Source: Bacillota bacterium (GTDB lineage Bacteria; Bacillota; Clostridia; Peptostreptococcales; Anaerovoracaceae). Taken from it: a DNA stretch of 36,858 bases. Below, in pieces: positions 5,627 to 12,697 of this stretch. Under the pieces are notes generated by a model, which was not told the origin of the DNA, did no database searches, and was given only the letters and a program-made list of their open reading frames with translations. A program made the translations under genes and the position numbers. The stretch covers positions 1-36,858 of the forward strand of contig JAFSUI010000027.1 in the NCBI GenBank assembly GCA_017445315.1, given 5' to 3'. The first letter of the stretch is position 1. Every line of letters begins with the position of its first letter.

Positions 5627-7087
5627 TTACCAATCTATGTCTGCATAGGCATCCAGCGATAAATCACCGGCGCCCTCTTCCAAGTATTTATAATATGCGG
5701 CGGAGCCAATCATTGCGGCATTGTCCGTGCAGAGAATCTTTTCCGGAAGGAAGAGTTCTATTTTTTCTTCCGCACATCTCTTTTCAAACTCATTTCTCAG
5801 TCTTCCGTTTGCGGAAACGCCACCCGCAATTACTAGTTTGTTTTCGCCTAATGACTTAACCGCATCTATCGCCTTTTCTACCAAAACTTCAACTACCGCA
5901 TCCTGAAACGCAAGCGCAACATCCTCCGTGCGCGGAGCGCTTCCTTTTTGTCTTTCAGAGTTTACGTAGTTAAGAACCGCAGTCTTGATTCCGCTAAAGC
6001 TAAAGTCAAAGCTTCCCTTTTCAAGATAGACTCTCTTAAAATAAACCGCATCAGGATTTCCTTTCTTTGCTGCGTTTTCTATCTTTGGTCCTCCGGGATA
6101 ACCGAGTCCTATTACGCGAGCCACCTTATCAAAGGCTTCGCCCGCAGCGTCGTCTCTTGTGGATCCAATAAGCGTCGCCTTGGTATAGCTTTCCATCCTA
6201 ACAAGACTCGTATGACCACCCGAAACTACCAAGCAAACAAATGGAGGCTCAAGCTCCGGATAACTTATAAAATTGCTGCTGATATGACCATACATATGGT
6301 TAACGCCGATTATGGGTTTTCCCGTCGCAAAGGAAAGACCCTTTGCCGCTGAAACTCCGATTACAAGTGCACCGATAAGTCCCGGTCCATTTGTTACGGC
6401 GATTAAATCTATATCATCTAGAGTAGTATTGGCTTCTTTAAGCGCCTTATCTATCACACCGTTTATATTGGTCAGATGATGGCGCGATGCAATCTCCGGA
6501 ACTACTCCACCGTACTCGGTATGAATAGAAATCTGCGAGCTGATAATATTTGAAAGAACCTCGCGACCGTTACGAACAACAGCGGCAGCAGTTTCATCGC
6601 AGCTTGATTCTATTGCAAGAACGGTGATGTCTTTGTTATAGCGAATCATCGTTATTGCATCCTCGCCGTTCTCGTAATATCTCTTTCTGAGGCCGGCTCT
6701 TGAGAATCCGTATTTTTCATATAGGGAAATCGCAGGATCGTTTCCTGCCCTGACTTCTAAAACCCAAGTCTTGGCGCCGAGAGTTTCTGTTTCCTTGAGA
6801 ACCTTTTCAAGAATAATGCTCCCTAACCCTTTCCTTCGATATTCAGGGAGAACGCCAACATTATTTATTGAACATTCATCAATGACAAGCCAATAACCCA
6901 GGTATCCGATTATCTTCTCGTCAAGTTCAGCAACTAGATACTTGGTAATCTTAGCCTCAATGTCTCCTCTAATCATCTCTTCCGACCACGGATCGATAAA
7001 TATGAGTGGCTCGAGAGCGGCTATACTCTCTATGTCTTCGCTCGTCGCATAGCGAAGCGAAATTTTATTTCTTATATCTTCACTCAT
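5627..7087 (-). CDS. tsaD: RimI-TsaD fusion: N-acetyltransferase plus tRNA t6A37 threonylcarbamoyltransferase
   Basis: One uninterrupted 486-residue frame holds two proteins. Residues 1-150 are a GNAT acetyltransferase of the RimI type (acetyl-CoA loop RRKGLG at 84-89, then NDPAISLYEKYGF and the RimI-like RYYENGEDAITMIR). RimI acetylates the N-terminal alanine of ribosomal protein S18. From about residue 154 the sequence is a complete TsaD: VLAIESSCDETAAAVV, VVPEIASRHHLTN, the metal-binding NHMYGH (His264, His268), VSGGHTSL, and a C-terminal CTDNAAMIG. TsaD transfers threonylcarbamoyl to A37 of ANN-decoding tRNAs, with TsaB and TsaE, which are encoded just upstream (tsaB ends one base before this start). 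AAGGG lies before the ATG. Only TsaC is missing from the set. Confidence 0.93.
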   Translation of the reverse strand: MSEDIRNKISLRYATSEDIESIAALEPLIFIDPWSEEMIRGDIEAKITKYLVAELDEKIIGYLGYWLVIDECSINNVGVLPEYRRKGLGSIILEKVLKETETLGAKTWVLEVRAGNDPAISLYEKYGFSRAGLRKRYYENGEDAITMIRYNKDITVLAIESSCDETAAAVVRNGREVLSNIISSQISIHTEYGGVVPEIASRHHLTNINGVIDKALKEANTTLDDIDLIAVTNGPGLIGALVIGVSAAKGLSFATGKPIIGVNHMYGHISSNFISYPELEPPFVCLVVSGGHTSLVRMESYTKATLIGSTRDDAAGEAFDKVARVIGLGYPGGPKIENAAKKGNPDAVYFKRVYLEKGSFDFSFSGIKTAVLNYVNSERQKGSAPRTEDVALAFQDAVVEVLVEKAIDAVKSLGENKLVIAGGVSANGRLRNEFEKRCAEEKIELFLPEKILCTDNAAMIGSAAYYKYLEEGAGDLSLDAYADIDW

Positions 7088-7088
7088 A

Positions 7089-7895
7089 TCAATTACCCTT
7101 CATGAGACGAGCGAGCTTCTCTTCTCTCAGCTTCTTTAGCGTTCCGTCCTCAAGCTTTTGCTCGGCCTCAGCCTTACGCATATAGTCAGGAAGAAGTGCA
7201 TCAAAATTTACAACTTCTTTGTTTTTATATTTATCAAGCGCATAGCGAACAACCATATCTGCACTTTGATATCTTTCGGATTCTTCTACGAATATAATTC
7301 TATGCGCAGATTTACTTTCTATTTCATTCTTGAATTTCGTGAGCAGATCCCAATAAGCATCTATACCGTCTCCGTAGAAAGATACTTCCAAAGTTTTTCT
7401 TTCTTCAGAAGAATTATCGTTATCCGAATCAAGATATGTCTTTAACTTATCAAGTACATCAACAAGCATATATGGTCCTGGAGGAAGTATATCTTCTTTT
7501 CCATCCTCTCCCGAAAAAATCGCGCCATACACTTGGCCTCTTCTCGCATTAATTATTGGCACGATTATATTTGAATCTAGACTTTTACATCTAAACGCAT
7601 CCAGCGTCGGAACGGCAACGCAAGGAATACCAAGGGCTTGAGCAACCGCTCTTGCAGTAGTTACGCCAATTCTTATTCCGGTAAAGGATCCGGGACCTAT
7701 TGAAGAACTAGCCGCCGCAATCTCCCTCATTTGGATTCCGTATTCCCTCATCAATTCCTCTGCATAAGCTGCAAGATGCTTTAGGTGACCCATGGGTTCC
7801 TTTTCTTCTCGCAGACAAACAAAGCTTGGATCATCCAAATCCAAGAGAGCAACCGAGCATATTGGACCTGTTGTTTCAAATCCTAGAATGTACAT
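7089..7895 (-). CDS. tsaB: tRNA t6A modification protein TsaB
   Basis: TsaB is the dimerisation partner of TsaD in the t6A complex and shares the ASKHA fold without its own catalytic site. The start MYILGFETTGPICSVALLD and the motifs SSIGPGSFTGIRIGVTTARA and CVAVPTLDAF are diagnostic. The C-terminal half (about residues 110-268) is variable, as usual in Firmicutes, and ends with an Arg/Lys-rich tail. At 268 residues it is slightly longer than average. The ATG at 7895 is preceded by GAGAGGA and overlaps the end of tsaE by 13 bases, so the genes are translationally coupled. Confidence 0.93.
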   Translation of the reverse strand: MYILGFETTGPICSVALLDLDDPSFVCLREEKEPMGHLKHLAAYAEELMREYGIQMREIAAASSSIGPGSFTGIRIGVTTARAVAQALGIPCVAVPTLDAFRCKSLDSNIIVPIINARRGQVYGAIFSGEDGKEDILPPGPYMLVDVLDKLKTYLDSDNDNSSEERKTLEVSFYGDGIDAYWDLLTKFKNEIESKSAHRIIFVEESERYQSADMVVRYALDKYKNKEVVNFDALLPDYMRKAEAEQKLEDGTLKKLREEKLARLMKGN

Positions 7896-8302
7896 TTATA
7901 AATCCTCTCGCCCTCTTCTGTTCCGTACTCCATAAAGATGAGCTTTGCATCCTCCGGAAGAACCTCCGCAATCATGTCAGCCCATTCAATTATGCATATT
8001 CCATCGCGATCAAAATATTCTTCCACTCCAACCTCAAATGCATCGCCTGACGCCTCAAGCCTATATGCATCAAAATGAAAGAGCGGAAGTCTTCCGGAAT
8101 AATACTCGTTTACAATAGTAAAAGTGGGGCTTGTTATTTTTTCTTCTATACCAAGTCCCTCTGCAATATACTTGGTGAGCGTGGTCTTGCCCGTTCCCAA
8201 GTCTCCAATGAGCCCAATGACATCGCCTGCCTTGAGCCCACCGGCTAGTTTTTTTCCGAACTCGGCGGTATCCGCCTCGCTCTTCATTACGTATTCTGTC
8301 AT
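7883..8302 (-). CDS. tsaE: tRNA t6A modification ATPase TsaE
   Basis: A 139-residue P-loop ATPase needed for multiple rounds of t6A synthesis by TsaBD. Walker A is GDLGTGKTT (about 33-41), followed by the family motif SPTFTIVNEYYSGRLPLFHFDAYR and later the conserved VEEYFDRDGICIIEWAD, in which the acidic and tryptophan residues are typical. Length is normal. Its ATG overlaps the pepV stop by four bases (ATGA), and its own end overlaps tsaB. The order tsaE-tsaB-tsaD is common in Firmicutes; the rimI part is merged here into tsaD. Confidence 0.95.
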   Translation of the reverse strand: MTEYVMKSEADTAEFGKKLAGGLKAGDVIGLIGDLGTGKTTLTKYIAEGLGIEEKITSPTFTIVNEYYSGRLPLFHFDAYRLEASGDAFEVGVEEYFDRDGICIIEWADMIAEVLPEDAKLIFMEYGTEEGERIYKCTF

Positions 8303-9771
8303 ATTCCTATTCTAAAGTCTTCCTGCGTAAGTCTATAAATCGCATCCGCGTAAATCTTTGTCATCATCTCAAGTCTATCAAGCGCGAGTCTCTCGTCTCT
8401 CTGATGCATGAGATCAGGATCCCCCGGGAAAAGCGCACCGAACGCAAGGCAATTCTTCATTGCGCGCGCGTAGGTTCCACCGCCGATAGTAATCGGACCA
8501 TTTTCCATATCGCCGGTATTCTCCTGATATATTTCCATAAATGTCTTAACCATCGGCGAATCCGGATCAAAATAAATTGGCTCCTGATATTTTTTCTTCA
8601 CTATACCGACATCGTACTGATCGGTAACCGGAATCATTCCGCTATATACATCGTCATCTATCTTTGTTACAGGAAATCTTACGTTTACGGTAAATGTAAG
8701 AGCCTTCTTTTCAAACGTAACTACACCCACATTAAATGTAAGCGGACCGCTCTTCTCATCCTCCATCTGGCAGCCTATTCTCTCGCCGTAGATATCGTGT
8801 CCGATGCATTTGTTGTAGAAGTTAATTACGTCATTCACTTCCTCCAATGCAAAATTAAGCTGTCCGAGGAACTCCATAAGAACAGAAATCGCATTCAATC
8901 CTAGATGCGGCTGTGCTCCGTGGGCAGATTTACCCTCCACGATTATTTCCATGCTCTTTCCGATTGGCCTTGCGACAATCTTTGGCTTCATACCTCTGAT
9001 TTCTGGATGCATGGATTCAAATGCTTCTGCCTGCTCTTTAATCTTTGCATATATTGACGGATTGTCGGAGTTTACGAGTGCCCTAGCCTTTTCAGGGACC
9101 ATATTGGCGGCAGCTCCACCCTCCAGAGAGCGAAGAGTCAAGCCCTTTAGCTTTCTATCCGGAAGCTTTCTTATCAGATCAAATGTGAGAATGCCCTTCT
9201 CACCGTTTATAACCGGAAAATCTCCGTCAGGAGTAAATCCATAGTCAGGCATTTTTTCTAGTTCAAGATATTTGACCATGCCGGACCAACCGGTTTCTTC
9301 GTCACAGCCTAGAATGAGTCTGACCTTGGCAGATGGTTCATATCCCGACTCCTTGAGCGCCTTCATGGCATAAAGCGCAGCAACAACAGGACCTTTATCG
9401 TCCGTGGTTCCGCGACCATAAATATATCCATCAGAAACTTCTCCGCTATACGGAGGGAAACTCCAGCCATCGCCCGCAGGAACAACGTCTAGATGCCCGA
9501 GAATCGCCATGATCTTTCTTCCTGTACCATAGTCGATATGACCACCGTAGTTTTCTACGTTCTTTGTAAGGAAGCCCATCTCATCGCCCTTATTAAGTGC
9601 GCTAACAAGAGAATCCTGAATGCCCTGACCAAATGGATAAACTTCTCCCTCTGCAGTCTTTACGGGCTTATCTTGCTCAGTGTTAAACCTGATGAGCTCC
9701 TGAAGAAACTCTATCTCCTCCTGCATATTGGCTTCTACTCTCTGGATATACTTTTCTTTCTCAATCTGCAT
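8299..9771 (-). CDS. pepV: Dipeptidase PepV (peptidase family M20)
   Basis: A 490-residue zinc dipeptidase that releases N-terminal amino acids from dipeptides in the cytoplasm. Metal and catalytic motifs are present: ILGHLDVVPAGDGW (His93, catalytic Asp95), GRGTTDDKGP (bridging Asp), GCDEETGWSG (general base Glu and ligand), and the C-terminal PGDPDLMHQRDERL. The lid-domain motif GKSAHGAQPHLGLNA carries the His and substrate-binding residues. Length fits the PepV family (about 470). The ribosome site AGAGGA precedes the ATG. The gene starts 19 bases after a terminator of the upstream nifU-like gene, so its transcripts probably begin at the nifU-like promoter. Confidence 0.93.
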   Translation of the reverse strand: MQIEKEKYIQRVEANMQEEIEFLQELIRFNTEQDKPVKTAEGEVYPFGQGIQDSLVSALNKGDEMGFLTKNVENYGGHIDYGTGRKIMAILGHLDVVPAGDGWSFPPYSGEVSDGYIYGRGTTDDKGPVVAALYAMKALKESGYEPSAKVRLILGCDEETGWSGMVKYLELEKMPDYGFTPDGDFPVINGEKGILTFDLIRKLPDRKLKGLTLRSLEGGAAANMVPEKARALVNSDNPSIYAKIKEQAEAFESMHPEIRGMKPKIVARPIGKSMEIIVEGKSAHGAQPHLGLNAISVLMEFLGQLNFALEEVNDVINFYNKCIGHDIYGERIGCQMEDEKSGPLTFNVGVVTFEKKALTFTVNVRFPVTKIDDDVYSGMIPVTDQYDVGIVKKKYQEPIYFDPDSPMVKTFMEIYQENTGDMENGPITIGGGTYARAMKNCLAFGALFPGDPDLMHQRDERLALDRLEMMTKIYADAIYRLTQEDFRIGI

Positions 9772-9790
9772 AGCGGTCTTTCCTCTTTCT

Positions 9791-9821
9791 CAAAAATGGC
9801 TGGTAGCCTAAGCCACCAGCC
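9791..9821 (-). terminator. Intrinsic terminator after the nifU-like gene, just before pepV
   Basis: GGCTGGT (9798-9804) and ACCAGCC (9815-9821) form a 7-bp stem with a ten-base loop; on the minus strand this is followed by ATTTTTG. It leaves only about 19 bases before the pepV ATG, with no promoter visible between them. Confidence 0.7.
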
Positions 9822-9842
9822 CCCTAAAATCGATCTTTGTTA

Positions 9843-10076
9843 TCAATCTACAGCCTGAACGCCCTTGATTTCCGGGCAAGCCTGAGCAAGTATCTGCTCA
9901 ACGATATTGGATAATGTCATACGTGCTCCGGGGCATCCTGCACAGTGTCCCTGAAGTCTTACCTGAACAATATCCTCATCTGTTACATCAACAAATTCGA
10001 TTCCTCCACCATCTCTTGCAAGTATTGGTCTGATCTGGTCGAGGGCTTCATTAATAACTTTTACATCTATAGCCAT
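9843..10076 (-). CDS. NifU C-terminal-domain protein (Fe-S cluster carrier)
   Basis: A 77-residue stand-alone NifU C-terminal domain, a scaffold or carrier that holds a [4Fe-4S] cluster between two subunits. The cluster motif GHCAGCPGARMTLSNIVEQI has the CxxC pair, and the N-terminal part INEALDQIRPILARDGGGIEF is typical of the family. Acidic surface and small size suggest it works as a carrier to target enzymes such as the ferredoxin and rubrerythrin encoded nearby (inference). GAGAGGAG precedes the ATG and its promoter lies at 10112-10140. It is the first gene of the pepV-tsaE-tsaB-rimI/tsaD-abcF operon, separated from it by a probable partial terminator. Confidence 0.93.
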   Translation of the reverse strand: MAIDVKVINEALDQIRPILARDGGGIEFVDVTDEDIVQVRLQGHCAGCPGARMTLSNIVEQILAQACPEIKGVQAVD

Positions 10077-10111
10077 TTGATTTCTCCTCTCATACTATAT
10101 CCAACTATGTG

Positions 10112-10140
10112 ATTATACCCCAGAAACGTACTATAATCAA
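10112..10140 (-). promoter_or_regulatory. Promoter of the nifU-like/pepV/tsa operon
   Basis: Minus strand TTGATT (10135-10140), 17 bases, TATAAT (10112-10117). The spacer shares the string GTTTCTGGnG next to the -10 with the promoter at 31822-31851 (15 of 16 bases match). Confidence 0.75.
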
Positions 10141-10160
10141 CAAAGTTGACTTAATAAAAT

Positions 10161-10190
10161 AGCCTCCTTAGCCCTGCGGCCAAAGAGGCT
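10161..10190 (-). terminator. Intrinsic terminator after rubrerythrin
   Basis: AGCCTC and GAGGCT are the outer arms of an imperfect 13-bp hairpin with a four-base loop; the minus-strand tail is ATTTTATT. It separates the rubrerythrin gene from the nifU-like promoter. The plus side also has a T run, so it could act both ways. Confidence 0.75.
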
Positions 10191-10224
10191 TTTTTCGTTA
10201 TTTTTTACAATTCTTCTACTATGT

Positions 10225-10767
10225 TTAGCCAAAGTATCTCTTAAGAAGTCCTGCAAAAGCTTTTCCGTGTCTAGCTTCGTCTCTAGCCATCTCGTGAACT
10301 GTATCATGGATAGCATCAAGTCCTTCTTCCTTTGCTCTCTTAGCAAGCTCTACCTTACCCATTGTAGCGCCGTTTTCAGCCTCTACTCTCATAGCAAGGT
10401 TCTTTGCTGTGGAGTCTGTAAGAACTTCGCCAAGAAGCTCAGCAAACTTTGCAGCATGCTCTGCCTCTTCAAGAGCAGCTCTTCTCCAGTACTCTCCGAT
10501 TTCCGGATATCCTTCTCTATGAGCAACGCGGCTCATTGCAAGGTACATACCAACTTCAGAGCACTCTCCGTTGAAATTGTCTCTGAGACCCTGGATGATA
10601 TCTTCAGGTGCTCCCTGAGCAACGCCTACTACGTGTTCAGCAGCCCAAGTCATCTCGCCTTCTTCCTGCTTTACAAACTTATCTGCAGGTGCCTTACAAA
10701 TTGGACAAGCTTCCGGAGCCTGGTCACCTTCATGAACATAACCGCATACTGTGCAAACCCATTTCAT
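10225..10767 (-). CDS. Reverse rubrerythrin (N-terminal rubredoxin + diiron domain)
   Basis: A 180-residue peroxide-reducing protein for oxygen defence in anaerobes. The rubredoxin domain comes first ([10 protein letters not shown] then CPICKAP, Cys pairs holding one iron), followed by the four-helix diiron domain with [20 protein letters not shown] and [15 protein letters not shown], then [18 protein letters not shown] and [13 protein letters not shown]. Classical rubrerythrins carry rubredoxin at the C-terminus; this reversed order matches the clostridial revRbr proteins that reduce H2O2 and O2 with NADH-derived electrons. An upstream in-frame ATG (10794) has no ribosome site; GGAGGA fits the ATG at 10767. 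It is transcribed alone from 10879-10908 and stopped at 10161-10190. Confidence 0.92.
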   Translation of the reverse strand: MKWVCTVCGYVHEGDQAPEACPICKAPADKFVKQEEGEMTWAAEHVVGVAQGAPEDIIQGLRDNFNGECSEVGMYLAMSRVAHREGYPEIGEYWRRAALEEAEHAAKFAELLGEVLTDSTAKNLAMRVEAENGATMGKVELAKRAKEEGLDAIHDTVHEMARDEARHGKAFAGLLKRYFG

Positions 10768-10829
10768 AGTTTTTCCTCCTACTTCCGCGGACAAAGCCGC
10801 ATTCTACATTCTACTTTTCTATTGATTTA

Positions 10830-10860
10830 CCGAAAACGCCGTGTCTAAATTCGCTTTCGG
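10830..10860 (-). promoter_or_regulatory. Hairpin in the rubrerythrin 5' leader
   Basis: CCGAAAACG and CGCTTTCGG can pair (8 of 9) around a 13-base loop, within the leader of about 100 bases. There is no T run after it, so it is more likely an mRNA structure than a terminator. Its role is unknown. Confidence 0.4.
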
Positions 10861-10878
10861 CTGTTTTCTGATATATGT

Positions 10879-10908
10879 ATTTTACCACATAATAATATAA
10901 TAAATCAA
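10879..10908 (-). promoter_or_regulatory. Rubrerythrin promoter
   Basis: Minus strand TTGATT (10903-10908), 18-base spacer, TAAAAT (10879-10884), preceded by TGG to give an extended -10. The spacer is a run of alternating TTA/ATT that loosely recalls a PerR box but does not match it well. Confidence 0.65.
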
Positions 10909-10943
10909 GAAAAATAAAAATGATAATCAAAATTATTTTTTAC

Positions 10944-10975
10944 GTAAGAGAAAGAGCCCTTTCTTATATGGGCTC
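10944..10975 (-). terminator. Intrinsic terminator after niaR
   Basis: GAGCCC (10954-10959) and GGGCTC (10970-10975) form a GC-rich stem with a ten-base loop; the minus tail is TTTCTCTT. It begins within ten bases of the niaR stop. Confidence 0.72.
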
Positions 10976-10978
10976 CTC

Positions 10979-11497
10979 TTATTGTTCATCCATCAGCATG
11001 CCTAGCTTGGCAAGATTTTCTTTGATTCTGTTGAATGTGGCCACATCCTTACAGCCGATTCTGTGCATGTGGATGCCGCCGGAAAGTGTTGAGAGCGGTC
11101 TATCCTCTCCCGTCATTCTTTCTGCAAAGACGCTTACATCAAATCTGGATGCGATGTCTAGCTTTCCTGTCAATTCACCATATACAGCGTGGTCTATGGT
11201 TACGTCTATTACTGTTCCTCCGTTATCTACAACGGCATTTAATTCTGCCTCGATTCCTTTCTGGTCATGCCTACAAACCACGGTTCCTACATAAGGAAAA
11301 GCCTCGCGATGCGGATCCATGACATAGCCTCTTGATGTTGCTTCTATAGGATATCCGCTTGCTCTAAGAATAGATACATCGCCAACTATAATTTGCCTGC
11401 TTACATCGTATGTGGAAGCAAGTGCAGATGCCGTAAGTGGCGAACCGGCATTCTTAAGTGTCTCAAGTATTTCATTTCTACGTTCTTGAGCGTTCAT
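10979..11497 (-). CDS. niaR: NiaR, nicotinate-responsive repressor of NAD biosynthesis
   Basis: A 172-residue repressor of the NiaR (YrxA) family. The N-terminal HTH_11 winged helix is RRNEILETLKNAGSPLTASA then TYDVSRQIIVGDVSILRASG. The C-terminal 3H domain has the histidines expected for metal and nicotinate binding: VVCRHD, TIDHAVYGEL and SGGIHMHRI. NiaR represses nadA-nadB-nadC and niacin transport genes when nicotinate is high. GGAGGTAAT precedes the ATG. It has its own promoter (11552-11580). No NAD-biosynthesis or niacin transporter gene is adjacent; the nearest is the NadD-like domain in the large protein at 13593-18395. Whether NiaR controls that gene is unknown. Confidence 0.92.
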   Translation of the reverse strand: MNAQERRNEILETLKNAGSPLTASALASTYDVSRQIIVGDVSILRASGYPIEATSRGYVMDPHREAFPYVGTVVCRHDQKGIEAELNAVVDNGGTVIDVTIDHAVYGELTGKLDIASRFDVSVFAERMTGEDRPLSTLSGGIHMHRIGCKDVATFNRIKENLAKLGMLMDEQ

Positions 11498-11551
11498 ATT
11501 ACCTCCATCGGCTCATAACTCAGTATTTCTCCGAGAGCCGTTCTAACGCAT

Positions 11552-11580
11552 ATTATACCATGCCTATTTGACAAGTTCAA
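11552..11580 (-). promoter_or_regulatory. niaR promoter
   Basis: Minus strand TTGAAC (11575-11580), 17 bases, TATAAT (11552-11557). It lies in the gap after the flavodoxin-like gene, so niaR can be expressed apart from that operon. Confidence 0.68.
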
Positions 11581-11605
11581 TGTCTTGCCATCTGTCTATT
11601 CCAAA

Positions 11606-12697
11606 TTATTCTATTCCGAGCATTGCGCGTGCCATCACTTCCGCCCTCTCACAAACGCCCGCCTTATCTATGATGCTCCTTGGGTCGTTTGCGGTCTCCA
11701 TCATAGCAAAATGCGGAGGAAGCATAAATCCTTTGTTCAGGTTCATCGCCCCTATTATCTGCTCGGCAAGAAGCTCACTTCCGCTATAGCCCGATACTAT
11801 GAGTGAATATATCCTCTTATCCGAAAAATCGTTGTTATAGAAGAGCGCAGTTAATCTATTAAACATGGCCGACATATTGGCGCCGACAGAATCGTTGTAG
11901 TTTGGACAAACCAGCACAAGATGGCTACATTCCATAATTGCAGGATAAACCTTTTCCACAACGAGTCCGCCGTAAAAGCATTCTCCGTTTTCTCCATAAT
12001 GCTTACAGGTATCAAAGCCACAGCCTCTGCAGTCAATAATCTCACCGTTTCTTATAGAAATCTCTTCTATCTCTGCACGCCCTACTAGTCCAACCTTTAG
12101 CATATTCCAAAGCATTAGGCTGTTTGACGTCCTGCGATTGCTCGCATGTATGGCAAGGATTTTTGGCCTTTCTATCTTTGCTTCCGAGAACGATTCAAGC
12201 TTCTCCACAAGATTTATCGCAGATTCTTCATAGGCAGAATAATTGTCGAGCCCTCTTATTTTGGCGAGCGTATTAAAATTATATAGGTCGCCCGTGGCCT
12301 CAACCAAAGGCTTTCCCGGGAATATGCATCCGGCCTTGTTTGCAGAGAAGATAAGCTTTCTCGCAATGCCCTTTGTAAAGAGTGGACCTTCACCCTCTAC
12401 AAGCACTGCTCCTACAGTGCCCTTTGGAAGATCGTGGTCCATAAGCCAGGCCATGAGTTCTTGCCACTCTGGAACAAAGCCGTTTGAAGGAACGTGAACA
12501 GCAAATAAAAGCCTTAGCGATTTTGCTCCCGGAGTCATGGTCAGGATTTCCTTTAGTCCCTGATCGTTTACCGCAATCAAAAACTCGCCAATGCTATCTA
12601 TTATTGTGTATTCCCTACCAGCAAGCGCAGCAGTTAAAACGCGATCAAGTCTCGCAGAACCCCCTCTTGCATTTCCCAGTCTGACAACGGTTATCAT
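11606..12697 (-). CDS. Flavodoxin/NADPH-dependent FMN reductase-like protein, probably two flavodoxin folds
   Basis: A 363-residue protein of unknown function. The C-terminal half (about 175-363) is an FMN-reductase-type flavodoxin fold: phosphate loop HASNRRTSNS (184-193), a cysteine cluster CRGCGFDTC then C240, and CPNYNDSVGANMSAMFNRL where FMN-reductase relatives have the flavin-binding P-Y-x loop. The N-terminal half lacks the phosphate loop but has a matching order of parts, so that GTVGAVLVEGEG...LIFSANKAGCIFPG resembles IYSLIVSGYSG...IIGAMNLNKGFMLPP. It may be an ancient duplication. Its start overlaps the stop of the dehydrogenase-like gene by four bases. The cysteines could bind metal or an Fe-S cluster. 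Function is inferred to be redox; the substrate is unknown. Confidence 0.75.
   Translation of the reverse strand: MITVVRLGNARGGSARLDRVLTAALAGREYTIIDSIGEFLIAVNDQGLKEILTMTPGAKSLRLLFAVHVPSNGFVPEWQELMAWLMDHDLPKGTVGAVLVEGEGPLFTKGIARKLIFSANKAGCIFPGKPLVEATGDLYNFNTLAKIRGLDNYSAYEESAINLVEKLESFSEAKIERPKILAIHASNRRTSNSLMLWNMLKVGLVGRAEIEEISIRNGEIIDCRGCGFDTCKHYGENGECFYGGLVVEKVYPAIMECSHLVLVCPNYNDSVGANMSAMFNRLTALFYNNDFSDKRIYSLIVSGYSGSELLAEQIIGAMNLNKGFMLPPHFAMMETANDPRSIIDKAGVCERAEVMARAMLGIE

Noticed and set aside
6622..6640. Frameshift artefact joining rimI and tsaD
   Set aside because: Both domains are complete and in one frame, and the tsaD start has no strong ribosome site inside; a real fusion is simpler.
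8404..8904. Plus-strand open frame of 166 codons inside pepV
   Set aside because: It is antisense to a clear PepV with all catalytic motifs, has no recognisable family and no ribosome site; it is a shadow frame.
10137..10346. Minus-strand frame of 69 codons over the rubrerythrin terminator
   Set aside because: It covers a hairpin terminator and overlaps rubrerythrin in another frame; no ribosome site or family.
10885..10902. PerR box in the rubrerythrin promoter spacer
   Set aside because: The TTA/ATT run is suggestive but does not form the TTATAATnATTATAA palindrome.
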